From Calonectria ilicicola (lineage: Eukaryota > Ascomycota > Sordariomycetes > Hypocreales > Nectriaceae), in assembly GCA_020809705.1 (NCBI GenBank), contig CP085825.1, positions 5,828,001-5,892,000 on the forward strand: a DNA stretch of 64,000 bases. The letters run 5' to 3'. The notes below the pieces were generated by a model, which was not told where the DNA came from, did no database searches, and worked only from the letters and a program-made list of their open reading frames with translations. Made by a program: the position numbers and the translations under genes. Within the stretch, counting starts at the first letter, position 1. Every line of letters starts with the position of its first letter. Shown here in pieces: positions 1-11,301 of this stretch.

Positions 1-1709
1 GATCAGTAACTCCCAATGCGTAAAAGGTGTAAAGGGGCCGCCAAAAATTCGAAAATCGGCACACGGCTATTCCCTTTTCGGACAGCCAGGTGTGCGTGCA
101 CCCAGCCCATCTGACGCCTATGAGTGGGGCGTGTGCTTTTTTGCTGCACGCGCTTCTGGGGGCTGGGAGCGAAGGGAGCTTTCTCATTGGTCGTGTCCTA
201 TTTTCAACGAGGCGGCTTTATCATTGGCTGGCGCATTTTATTTCAGTCCGAGCTGTTGGACGCCCAGCTCGCCGATGAAGGGAGACTGAGTCGCGAACAC
301 CGACACAGTCAGCTGATTCTCTGCCTGTCTGCCTGAAGGCACCAACAGGCACTGAAGGCACTGAAGCATTCTATCGCGCTACGACTAAATACAGACCTAC
401 AATTCATCATCGTAGCCCATTTTCCAAGCCACAACACAGGCAACATGAAATTATCGCGTCAATGTTATGGAACGATTGACTTCTTTCTTTATCTCTTTTT
501 TTTTCTTACTAAATAAATGTATGGTGTCGTGGGTGCTTATCCCGGCTGCAATTTATCAACTACCGACAGCTGGGCTATCGGCATTCCTCACTAAGAGCCT
601 GGATCAGCCGGCATTTGTGTCTTGCCGCCAGAGAACATGGCTTATGAGTATGAATAAAGCATTTTCCCCCAGTGCTAGTGTCTACGGTGTACAATCTATC
701 CCCATGAATAAATATCTGTATCATATTGGTTTTTCAAGGTTCAAATCGCAAAGTAAGCATGAACAATAGCATCGTCAACAAAGCCACATTCTACAAAAAA
801 AGTTCTGTATCCAGGGTGACAAGGCAATCGCAAAGCACGAGAAGTATGTAGTCGTATGAGTCACACGATCCAAGATTTATGCCAATTCTCACAACGTAGC
901 CCACTGGTCTGCTGCGAATGGTGTGCATGATAGATCGACGCTTGGTATGTAATTAGAGCGAGAAGCTATTGACCAGAAATTCATGCAATACCACACAGCA
1001 ATTAAATTGTAACCTTTCCCGGTTACCTTTCCAGATACCTTCCTTTGTCCTAGTGTGTTTCGACTAATGTAACTAGTTCATTTACTTCTCATCCCCCAAC
1101 TCTAGAGACCTTTAGCATGCACACATAACATTGGGGTTGATGGGGCATAAAACCAACTGATGGGGCTAGTCACAACAAGATATCCTCCTCCACCTCCACA
1201 TGCATTTGCATATTCGCCTTTCCCCTTACGTTCTTTGTTCATCTGCCAATTTTACAACTCGCACAAGCATTCACAGCAATACAGACGCAGATGTCAACTT
1301 CCAAATCCCATCAGTCCCACAGGCTCTTCATTGTCTAGGTACCCTTAAGAACCCCCAGCCTTAACATCACCTTTTCGCCCACCCATCGATCGCTATGCTT
1401 AATATACAAGTTGCTGTTACGCATGCCTCGGTACCTATACACACAAGAAGCCCGCAGTTTCAATTGCCTCCCAGTCCTGGCCGACCGAAAAACGCCGATG
1501 CCATGCCACATGTTCTCATGCCATCTCGTCCAACTCACGCCGACTTCTTCCAACCCACTGGATTCCGCAACGGAATCAAGGGTTGGATGCACACTGCTTC
1601 GACGGCGCAAGCTCCCCTCCCCAAATCCACTCCGAGAATTAATCCAAACCAAAACAATAACTTATCAAACGGTCCAAGGGTGCCCATTAAGAATTCGATA
1701 CTCTTGATA
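1..1709. other. Intergenic stretch, no gene supported
   Basis: Only short overlapping frames occur here, several opening on non-ATG codons, and none reads like a conserved protein or shows a splice-joined continuation. The right part is the 3' flank of CDC27, whose stop codon is at 1710-1712. No tRNA or other RNA gene was recognised. A gene lying mostly to the left of the window could have its untranslated end here. Confidence 0.6.
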
Positions 1710-4238
1710 TCATGCCATCATCGAGTCGTCCATCGCCATATCATCTTCCAAACTTTCAATTGCTTCTTTGATCCGCTGGCTCTCCTATTGCATAAATGTC
1801 AGTATATCAGTCAACATACGAGCAAACAATTGGGCAAGTTTTACCTTGGGGTCAAGTGCAAGGGCAATAGTAAAATGCCGTACTGATAACTGCCTATCAC
1901 CCGTGCTCCTATATAATTTCCCGAGCAGGAAGTGTACTGTTGCCTCATCGGGGGCCAGATCTTTCAATATCATCAATTCCTTCTGTGCAGCCTCAAGCTG
2001 CCCGACAGCAAGCAAGGCCCGCGCCTTCTTGTACCGCATCTGAGCGGCCCGAGGAGCCAACTCCACAGCCTTGTTATACGCTTGTAACGCCGGCATAATT
2101 TGCTTTTGTCTCTCCAAAATGGTTCCGATACAGCAAATTAGCACAGCATTGTTTGGGTTGATGCTTTGAGCAGCGTGGAAGTGTGTGTATGCCTTGTCAT
2201 ATGCACCTAAACGCTCCTGGACTCTTCCAATGCCATAGTATGCATTGTAGTGTCTTCGATCGGCTGCTATCGCTTGACGGTAGGCCGTGAGAGCCTTTTC
2301 ATACTCTTCATTAGTGAAATGCTCGTGGCCTTGCAACGTGAAGGCGTAGGCAAACTTGGGGTCCAATTGTGTCGCGCGTTTAAAGCATCTTAGGGCTTGT
2401 TCATGTTCGCGAGCCAGCGACCATGCATTACCCAAGGCACACCAAGCTTGAGGAGAATGCCAAGACGAATCGATGAGTTCGTGAGCAAGAAATGAGAGAT
2501 CCGTTTCTCGTCTCAGGTGCCAGAGAACTGTTGAATACACCTCCATGTCTTCCAGGCGAGATGGCGCCTGAAGTCGCATCTTTCTGAAAAACTTCTCTGC
2601 TTCTATGTACGATGCTTGTTCGTAATGCGCTCGTCCAATTTGCGCTAGCACCCAGGCAGTATTTTGATGGGCCAACGGTAGTGATGCGAGTGCCTGCAGA
2701 CTGTCTTGGCACTGGAATTGTGAAAATGAGTAGTAGCCAGTAGCCAGTTTCTTGGTGAGATCAAGAATCCACCTCAAGGCCTCCTCTAGCTTGGTATTGT
2801 CCACTTCGATTGGCTTAGGAGCCACTGGCTGAGGAGGAGCTTCTTTAGCTCTTGAGGTCTCGCCATGATCTACATCAACACGAGGGTCCTCCAACGGTTT
2901 GCGGTTTCCACTCACTACCCGCCCAACATTGGCGCCACTGGAACCAGGCCTGCCCATTCGAGAGATTGGGGGTCTAGCCTTCTTGAGCTCTCGTCCAGCC
3001 GTTGGTCCCACTGCTGAAGCCACAGAGTTCGCCTTAGTTGATGGTTTAAACATGTTGAGCCTTGCACTCCGTCTCGTGATTGGCTCCTCCGAATGCCCTG
3101 GACGCGGTACGGGATGTCCTGATACTGTTCGCTTTCTTTCAACTGCGGGAATGGCTGAACGAGCAGGGCCGGTTGATGGATTTGTTGTGTCCGTCATCAT
3201 AGGGTCTGATTCTTGCTCATGCCCTTTCTCTTGTGACCGAGTCGTTCGTTTTGATCCCAACCGATAGTTCATTCTTGGGGGTGCATCCTGGCCTTGGTCT
3301 AAGGCTTGGGCGTGTCGTGTTCTTCGAGGTGGTGCATGGGGTGGCTCATTCGCATTCGTCACGCGAGACATTGTTGCATCCATTGATGGCCCTGGCGGTG
3401 TTTCCATACCATCTGAACTAGGGTTGCTGTTTGTCGAAGTGGCAAGCCGTAACCTGGCGGCATGGATTTTTGACATGAAATCTGTGTTTTCTCCAGCTTC
3501 AGTAAATGTATCTCCATTCAACTCGTGAACAGAAGGTGTATGGTTGGTGTTGAAAGGGTCGCTCCCCGCATCTGCAATGCCATTTCGCTGTGACTTTTTG
3601 ACTGGGGCATCGGGACCATTTGAAGGAACGCTATCTCTTGAATCAGAGCAGAAACTTGACTCAGAATCAAAACTCTGGAGGAGCGTATCAGTGACTTTAA
3701 AGATGTTAGGCACCCGGACGGCAACACCCATATCACAGAGTGCTATAAAGGCATCCCACATAAAGGGGTTTAGCTTCAAAGCCTCTTCAAAGCAGCTAAC
3801 AGCCTTCTTCTTGTCGTCGTATCCGCGTTGTAGTTTCCCTAGGAGACATAAAACAGCAGGTGCATCAGCTACGCCAGCTCTAGATGTTGCGCTGTGCTTT
3901 CCCATTGTGGTTTTAGAAGCCCATAGCGCCCGTGATTTTTCCAGGGCGTGAATGCCATCTTTGTACCGCTCTAGAGCCAGGCAGGCTTGCGCAAATACCC
4001 ACGCGCATCCCATATGAGCGCCGCGATAGCCTAAAGCTTTGCTCGCATCGTAGGCCGATCGGTAATCGCCAAGTCGCAGATGGCAGAGCGCATAGAGGTA
4101 AGGGGGCTCATTCGACTTGGTGTCCTGGGCGGTTAAACGCTCGGCGAAGAAGAGTGCACTTTCGTATGAGGAGTTGTCGATGTGGTAATGCACAACCTGC
4201 CGTAATAGACCATTGACGGCCGTTGGAGTGGGTGCCAT
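1710..4238 (-). CDS. CDC27: Anaphase-promoting complex subunit 3 (Cdc27/BimA/Nuc2), TPR protein
   Basis: Two exons: 4238-1845 and 1784-1710, giving 822 residues. Residues about 1-180 hold the N-terminal TPR dimerisation module (starts MAPTPTAVNGLL), about 190-490 are disordered and rich in S, P and R, and about 500-795 form the C-terminal TPR superhelix (for example ALRCFKRATQLDPKFAYAFT). By family knowledge this is the APC/C scaffold subunit that binds the IR tails of Cdc20/Cdh1 and promotes ubiquitination of securin and cyclin B in the nucleus. The terminal 60-nt intron (1785-1844, GTAAAA...AATAG) is inferred because joining it restores the expected acidic end (ESLEDDMAMDDSMMA). Without splicing the frame stops on the TAG of the acceptor itself. 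The ATG at 4238 is the first in frame and matches the family start. The neighbour SND2 diverges. Confidence 0.96.
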
Positions 4239-5617
4239 GTTGGATGTTGCTGTCCAGGGGCGGTTGAGAGAGCAGAGGTGATGGCGGATGGACTATCGAT
4301 GTATCCAGGCCATGAGACAATCGAAAAGAACGGCGGGCAGGATAATCAATGGCAGCTTATTTGGTTGGATATGTAATCGTCGTTGTTTGTTCGTTGTGCA
4401 AACGAGTTTTCTTCGTCGTATATCGGCGTTCGCGCGGGTGGCGGGGAGTTGGGTAGAAAGAAAACAAAGACCCTTAGTGGCGGTTGCGGTTCGATGTCGT
4501 CGACGTCAACACGACCAGAAGGATTAGAAATTAGCGAAAGGGTGATGAAGAAAATGCTAGTCCGTCCCAATAAATAGTGCAGGGTGCATGCAGGTTCGTG
4601 AAGGTGTGACTGGCGTGAAGAAAGTGTCGTCGAATCGTGGGCGGGTCGCAAAGCGAACAATAACGGCGGGTCAGACGGGCGAGCGAGAGATGCTGAACAT
4701 TGATGGACGAGATGGAACGAGACAACTTGACTACCAGCAGGGCCGACTGTTGACGAAGCGACACATGGTCTGGCGCGGTGACAGTAGCAGAACCACTACC
4801 ACAGAGGGGTGCCGTGATGTTGTGGGCGAGGGCGTGACCGTGAAGTGTAGATGTGGATGCTGGACCTGGTCGTGGTGGTGACAGCCAGGCGCGCGCAGTT
4901 GGATTTGTTGTGGCTCTGCTGCCTTGATTGGACGAGCGTCGCCAGCGTTTCTTTGCCGAGCAACAGGCAAACACCTGCAGGTAAGGGCGTCCTGGTGGGA
5001 TAGATACTTCGTGGCCGGCGCTAAAGATGCAGGCTGATGATGTACCTTTTTGCTCACTTCAGCCACCCAGACCATGTAGCGCCAAGATGGTGGCCAACGG
5101 GATCAAAAGGAAAGAAAAGATCTAGAAAGCATGTAACATCCTAAAGGCGCATGGCGTTTATCGTTGTGAGCTGTCATCATTTCATCTAAATTTCCGCTCC
5201 TCACGACTGGATGGTTTCTTGAAGAACTCAGAAGCCCCCAGCCACTAAAAGCCAACCAACCAGCCACCCCGGGTCTTGTACGTACCTCAAGGCACCTTAA
5301 TGCCCAGCCCGCTATTTAGCACAACCGCAAAGTGCATGCCCACTAAAATTAGGCCCCTCACTCACTGGAAGCTTCCAAGTCCTGGTAGGCTCGAGCGTTC
5401 AGGGCAGCAAAAGCTGGCAATGACCCAAGTGGCGCCATTGCCATCCATCAGTCAACCAAGGGAGATCGAATCCGCACTCCACATCTGGCCTCGCTGTTCA
5501 TAACGATACAGATCCTCACCCTCCACTCCATCCCACAGCGTCACCTGGCTGCTTCCCCTCACCTGCACTCAATTCCTCTTCTCTCAAGGGCCATCTCAAC
5601 GCTTTCATCTATAAACA
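4239..5617. promoter_or_regulatory. Divergent intergenic region between CDC27 and SND2
   Basis: This 1.38-kb region carries both 5' ends. The part next to SND2 (about 5500-5617) is a pyrimidine-rich leader ending in a good fungal start context (ATAAACAATGG). A minus-strand frame at 4531-4974 is low complexity and is treated as CDC27 leader. No coding potential was accepted. Confidence 0.5.
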
Positions 5618-6097
5618 ATGGCTCAAAAGGCAAAAAAGGATCGCGCCAAGTCTAATGCGGCCGCGCTTAACAACCTTCATATTGGATCACTTATCGTCAA
5701 CGGCCTCTTTATTCTCTCTCACTTCCTGTTCCGCCCCCGCTCCCTTTGGCTCTATGGATTGCTCAGCACACCGGCTCTTGTCTGTCAGTATGTCCTGGAG
5801 GTTTCCGGTCGTCCCAAATATGATCCCGCTACCAAAGCGCTGCGCTCCGCTGGCGAGGATCTCGCTGCTGCGGGCCTGACGGAGTACATGTTCGACATCA
5901 TCTGGGTTACTTGGGCGTCCACGGTCCTTGCATTGCTGTTTGGAAATTGGGGCTGGCTTCTTTGGGTTATCGTTCCTGCTTACGGGCTCTACCTGGGATC
6001 CGGGCTACTGGGAATGGGCAGGCAAAAGATGGCTGAGTTCCAAGGCGCTGGCGATTCTGTTCCTCAGGGAAACCGCAGATCGCGACGTGCAGCCTAA
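5618..6097 (+). CDS. SND2: SRP-independent ER targeting protein 2 (Snd2/TMEM208 family)
   Basis: A single exon of 159 residues. A basic N-terminus (MAQKAKKDRAKSNAAALNNL) is followed by a hydrophobic hairpin (about 22-60) and a second hydrophobic pair (about 90-128), with a short polar tail ending RRSRRAA. This order and length fit the DUF788/TMEM208 family. In yeast Snd2 is an ER membrane protein that, with Snd1 and Snd3, targets membrane proteins with internal or C-terminal signals when SRP and GET are bypassed. The start codon is the first ATG after a CT-rich leader. The stop lies only 78 bp from the stop of the convergent Gig1-like gene, so the transcripts probably overlap at their 3' ends. 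Confidence 0.93.
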   Translation: MAQKAKKDRAKSNAAALNNLHIGSLIVNGLFILSHFLFRPRSLWLYGLLSTPALVCQYVLEVSGRPKYDPATKALRSAGEDLAAAGLTEYMFDIIWVTWASTVLALLFGNWGWLLWVIVPAYGLYLGSGLLGMGRQKMAEFQGAGDSVPQGNRRSRRAA

Positions 6098-6175
6098 GTC
6101 ATTTCACTCCATAATTCACAGGATATCCTACTGCCAATTTTCTGGCTGCATACCTACAGCTGATATCCAACACCC

Positions 6176-6889
6176 CTATCGTGGCCGTTCTCCTGTCCAT
6201 CGTTCAATGGTGTCTTCATCAACATTGCGCACCAATATATGGATATGCTCCAGTGCGCGCACACTCTGCAACGCCACCCAGTTCTTGAACCAAAGCACTC
6301 GATCCTCGCCTCCTGGCCCAAGGCTGTCTGCAAAATATCTTTTTACAAAAGCCTCGCACAAACCTCTGCTCTCCGCTGTCATATCGCCTGTGACAGCATC
6401 TGTAGCAATGGGCGTGCGCGACCAGACAACGATGTGCCTGATCTCTGGATCAAGTCCATATGGCCAATCATTTATTAAAACGCTATAGTCGGAAGTGTCT
6501 TCGAATGGCGTGGCAGACGATGGAGTAAAAGGTGGCTTGCCCCAGGCCTTGGGCAACCTGTTGGCCAAGAGGAAATTAGACATGGTACCATACTTGGCTT
6601 TGGTTTCTGCGGTCCATGTCATGTATCGACGGAGATCAGATGGTTTGCGTTTCAGGACGGACAAGTCATTCCTCCCTGTATAGTGTTAGTTAAATGTATA
6701 ATAATAACTCGTGCAAACAAGTCAAGGGTTCCAAGAATTCGCCAAGCGCCTCGTGCGCTATGTCAACTCACCGAGAATGTCTTTGAGATCTTCCCAGTCA
6801 TGACAATGGAACTCTTCGTCCGTCTGCGACAAAATCCACTTGTCCACATCCGTCAGCGGGAACGGCGCCTCCTCTGGTACCTCACCCAT
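6176..6889 (-). CDS. GIG1: N-acetylglucosamine-induced protein 1-like (DUF3605)
   Basis: Two exons, 6889-6772 and 6675-6176, joined across a 96-nt intron (GTGAGT...ACAG), give 205 residues. Exon 1 supplies the family's opening (MGEVPEEAPFPLTDVDKWIL, then FHCHDWEDLKDIL) and exon 2 continues RNDLSVLKRKPSDLRRYMTW and ends WTGERPR. This matches the DUF3605 proteins called Gig1 after the Candida GlcNAc-induced gene. The biochemical activity is not established, and I see no known catalytic motif. The protein looks soluble, without signal peptide or membrane segment. It converges with SND2 and diverges from the hydrolase at 7555. The family assignment is from memory of the conserved blocks. Confidence 0.87.
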
Positions 6890-7554
6890 GATGTTGCAGC
6901 CACTCCAAATGAGCTAGGAGGGAGTAGGTAAAGCAGGGTCGATATTAGCGGCCCAGACAAGAGCCTGGTCGTTTTCAAAGAAACCTGCTTCCTGGTCGGA
7001 TATATTCACAATGAGTAATGTAGGTACCCAGGTAGTCTTTTTCGTTGAGCTCTATGAGAACGGAGTCAGGCTCAATGCCTCCGCTTGATATGCGGTGTAA
7101 GGCATGAACTGGCTTATGTCAGCGATGCAACGCTTAGCTCCGTCGACCCTCGCAAAACAAGACGATCCAAGAGCCTCAATTGCATCAATAGTTCCCTGAA
7201 CCTACGTTTCCATCCCTCGTGACACGGCTGACTTTGCAAGGTTGCCCCGTCCATACCCGTGGGGATGGTGAGTTGCGTTGGAATAAACCCTGTACTACCT
7301 CAACCAGATAACCTAGTGCTACGCTCGATATCGGCCCCTCCATCACCGTCTCCGGCGTGTCAACAAGGGCTCAACTGCGACGGCTTCCTTTTTTTTCTCC
7401 CTTCGTTTTCCATGTTCCTATATTTTCTTAGACTTTTTTTGGTCCCTCAGGATTCAGACTAGTTGGATCGAGCATTTCTTGACCACCATCAGAGGGCGCC
7501 CGCCTCATGAGCCATCTTGCCCCTCATCCAGGTTCGACTTAAGTCCTTCCCACC
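6890..7554. other. Divergent intergenic region between the DUF3605 gene and the hydrolase gene
   Basis: Both neighbours start here and are transcribed outwards. It holds no supported frame. A T-rich tract around 7390-7440 lies in the likely leader of the downstream gene. No recognised operator was seen. Confidence 0.5.
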
Positions 7555-9000
7555 ATGATCCTCGGTCCCATCAATCTCATCGATTGCCTCGTTTTCTGTT
7601 TTCTTCTTCTCCCGCAGCTCTTTTGGAATGTCGGTGTCATAGGGACCTTGGCTGTCGTCATCAAGGCCCTTCCTTTTCTACGTTTGTGCTACCCTGTTGT
7701 TGATTTTGTTGCCGCTTCCCAGAGCCTTCACACTCACATGTCAGACAAGTGTGCAGATTGCCCTACCAATTTGTCCAGGAGCGTTACCTCACCCACCCTA
7801 CCCGACAAACGTCATTTGTTCAGGCTTCTACGATATTTGAAGATTTTGTGGTACGCTGTGTACGTTACGCGTTTAAGGACATCCCGCCCCATGTGTCGCG
7901 GGTTTTCTTCTCAAAATACGTCTCACTCCCCTTTATACGCTGGCGAATGCTCCGCCATGGGTACCTAAAATTCCAAACGCACTGGCGGGAGTACACTATT
8001 GGCGAGGTATACCGAAATGGCCTGCAATGCAACAACCCAGATTCTAATGGAGTGTAGAAAGGCATAAAAACCATGGGCATATGGATCATGCACCAGCCTG
8101 AGAAGGTCCCTGATTTCGTCCTTTACTATGTTCATGGTAGGATCAACTCTCAACAACCTTGGCATTTTACTAAAGTGTGCAGGCGGCGGTTTCTGCATGG
8201 GATCGGGTTATTTCTACTTGGAATTCTTAATGGTATGGCACCATCTACTTCTCGAGGCAGGGTTCAGCAACCCAGCTATTTTTGCTCTCGAGTACACATT
8301 AGTCCCTGATGATGTCTATCCAAGGCAGGTCTTAGAGACCATAGAAGGGTACGGACATGTTCTAGACGTGGTCAAGGATGCCTCCAGAGTGTGTGTAGCA
8401 GGTGACTCAGCTGGCGGCGCGTTGATCCTAAGCTTACTTTTGGAACTGGGTGCTCAGGCCGGTGACAAGAGCAAGAAAGAGACCAATACGAATCAGCGGG
8501 GGAGTCAGTTCGACTTTAAGCATCCAACACTTCCGGTGCCACGTCTGGCTACACTAATCTCACCGTGGGTGACACTCATGTCGAAATTGCACTATGCGTC
8601 CAAGAGTGACTTCTTAAACCGGCGGACGCTATGGACGTATGCTCATGCTTATGCAGGTGAAGCAATGGTGCAACAGCAGCCAGCTTCGCCGGGAAATTGC
8701 GTTGATGACAAGCTTTGGAAGGCGGCTAGCCCAGAACGAGGCTATTCGATCATATTTGGTGAGGAAGAGGTCTTCGCACCTGACATTGAGGATTTCATGA
8801 AGCGACAGGCCAAGATTGGGATCGAGGTGGAAGGACAGAAATTTGACGGCGGAATCCACGCGTGGCCCGTGGTCTCGCTGTTCTTGTCAAGCACCAACGA
8901 CAAGAGATTGCAAGGACTCAGAGCTGCTGTCAAGGAAATTAGAAAGAAATCACTAGGGTTTGATGATTCGAAAGAAGAGAATATACGGGGGTCAGATTAG
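7555..9000 (+). CDS. Alpha/beta hydrolase of the Say1 (steryl acetyl hydrolase) family
   Basis: Four exons are proposed: 7555-7685, 7757-8006, 8058-8136 and 8183-9000, giving 425 residues. The N-terminus holds one hydrophobic segment (MILGPINLIDCLVFCFLLLP), consistent with ER membrane anchoring. The hydrolase core has the oxyanion motif HGGGF created by the third splice, the nucleophile elbow GDSAGG, an acid region FGEEEVFAPD and the catalytic His in GGIHAW. These features fit the DUF2424/Say1 lipase-esterase family, whose yeast member deacetylates sterols. The substrate here is unknown. Introns 2 and 3 (51 and 46 nt) have good borders. Intron 1 (7686-7756) uses a weak GTGCTA donor but is the only join I found that gives the family's LLPYQFVQERYL. 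Confidence 0.86.
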
Positions 9001-11301
9001 ATCAAGTAAAAATTCATAGACAGGGCTCAGGTAGAGTGGTGAGTCGGGAACCAGAGGCAAGACTCGGCTTCGTCGTCACCAGCCCAGCTCCAAATGAAAG
9101 CTCAGTGTTTTATCATCATGGGTAAGGGCAAGAAAAATATGTGCAGAGATGAAGAGAGATGAGATGGGAGCATACCAGAAATGAATATTGGGTTGGATGA
9201 CAGATACACGTCGCAGCCCAAGGCGTGCAGCTGTTGAATGCCTTGCGCCAGCCATGATCAAAGCTGGTGGGAGCTTTTGGCCTCAAGCAGGCATCTATCC
9301 AACAGTGGTTCGCATGTGTGCGACGAGGCTCAGGAGAAGGCAGCCGCCCCAGCCAGACAAAGGTGTAGGAAGAGCGGTTGAATCCACGTCAACGGCTGAG
9401 GGAGGGTGGAGCTGGAGCCTGGAGCCTAGAGTCGGAATATTCTGCAGTAAGCCGTTCAGCGCATTTCCAGCCGATAGGCAGGCGAATTTCGTTGTCGTCC
9501 CGATCTATCCCTTGCGTTCCGCATTTTTTGTGTGATCCAGAAGAACATGGTTCGGTCCCATGTGTAGCACAAAGAGGAATGAGTGTTGCAACACGAAAAT
9601 ATAGAGCCCCCACCAGGCGGCGCGAAAGCTGGCTGGGGGTCCCGACGCGTCGATCACAGCTCCGCCACTAGCGCTGCTACCCTGGAGCTTACGATGATTG
9701 AACGGGCATGACGATCTGGTTGACATTCATAGCATGGGCATATGGTTCAAGCCCATGACCATCTCAGTGGCGGTGAGTTCATTGTTGTAAGAGAGGTTCG
9801 TTTTTTTTTTTTCTTCCTTTCTTTCTCAGGTGTGGCCGTCGGCCTGTGTCAATTGACCCATGAAACCCGTGGTGACAGAACGCACAGCTTGTCTTCCCCA
9901 ATCGGGGTGGTGCCCAATGTCGTAAACAAAACCACCCCCTCCCCAGTGCAGAAGCGCTACTTGGGTGCCACCCCTCGGTAGGTACCAACCTACCTCAGTC
10001 AAGTTACGTCTTTCAGCACATCCCGCTAGGGGGCGTGTGGTGTGTGTCAGAATGAGCACCCCGCGACGCGCATATAAACGACCGGCATTCCCTCCCATCA
10101 TCCGCTGCCTGCCGTTTGTTCAGTGCCGGCTGGCCTGTCCTTTCCCCCAAAGCCCCGAAGAGCCCCTGCTGCTGGTGCTGTAGCTTTTGCATCGCCATCC
10201 GCCATCTGCCACATCTTAACAGAGCCCCATCGATTCAAGCTCCAACCAGCCCGTATTTCTTTATTCTTCTTGCCCCTGGCAACCTGTTTGTCCAATTACC
10301 ACCCCCCCCCGCCGGCCCTCGGTTCCTTGACTCCCGGCTACACTTTCGCGCCAGTTCTATTGTTTGGCAATACTCGCACGCTCTTATATGCGCCCCATAC
10401 CCTGACATCGCTTTGCACGGGAACAACACGCCACAAGAGAAGAACACACAAACAAGCAAAGAAAAACAAGTACATGAGAGAGGCCGTGTTTTCTTGATCC
10501 TCAAGGGCTGCTCTTGACCGGTGAATAGAACAATTTCCCTCCCCAGCACGATTGTACATACACACAGACAATCCTTTATCCTTGGCTGGGCCGGGCCCCA
10601 CTCAGCGTCACGTCAAGCAAACCACGCCGTCATCCCCAGCCACAACCACCGGAGCTGGGCTTGTTCTGCAACCCCGTGGTACGCTCTTGAGAGCTTATTA
10701 GCAGGCGACCCAACCGCCCTTGTTAGCCCGTCAGCATTTGAGCCCTTTAGCTGACAGCTGTTATATTTCCATTTGCAACAGCAAAGCGGTGGCTTTCATT
10801 CCTGGGCTGCCGTCTCCAATACTGATAGAGTGGCCTGTCCGCTGTAGCTTTGACTGGGCGTGCATCATACAAGCTGGACAAACCTTGTTTATCCCCAATC
10901 CGTCCGCCGGCGTCAAGCAGGTGCAATATTATTAGGGCGCAGTGGCATTGCACAACCCAGTGAGCCTGGAGAGCAAACGGCATCTCACACTGCTGGCTTA
11001 CACGAATAAAACACACGCACGCTCCCGCACACTAACCACTAGCATACTCTGTTGATCATTGTCCCAGCCTGCAGCCCAACGCAGTCCTTGCTTGCTTGAA
11101 TCGAGGCAGACGTGCATCATCCAGCGCTGGAGCATTGGATCAGAGCGAACAGAGCCAGGCGGTCTTCTTGGCTTCGTGCAGCGTCTTTGTCCACTTCGCG
11201 TCACTCCCGACGCTGACTAACGCTTCTTGTCCCTGGGCGAGACCCGCGCCGCGCCCCACCGCAGGTATTAATCACCACCGCCGCCGCCAGCTACAAAAAA
11301 A
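9001..11301. other. Long intergenic region and leader upstream of BUR6
   Basis: These 2.3 kb hold no convincing frame. From about 10,050 the plus strand becomes C/T/A-rich (for example the C-run at 10303-10311 and repeated CCAGC/ACAC tracts), as in long fungal leaders. The transcription start of BUR6 is probably inside this part, but no TATA box was assigned. Confidence 0.5.

Noticed and set aside
739..760. tRNA B-box-like GGTTCAAATC
   Set aside because: The flanking bases do not pair as a T-stem and no A-box lies at the right distance.
4531..4974. 147-codon minus-strand frame upstream of CDC27
   Set aside because: Composition is leader-like, there is no conserved block, and CDC27 starts cleanly at 4238.
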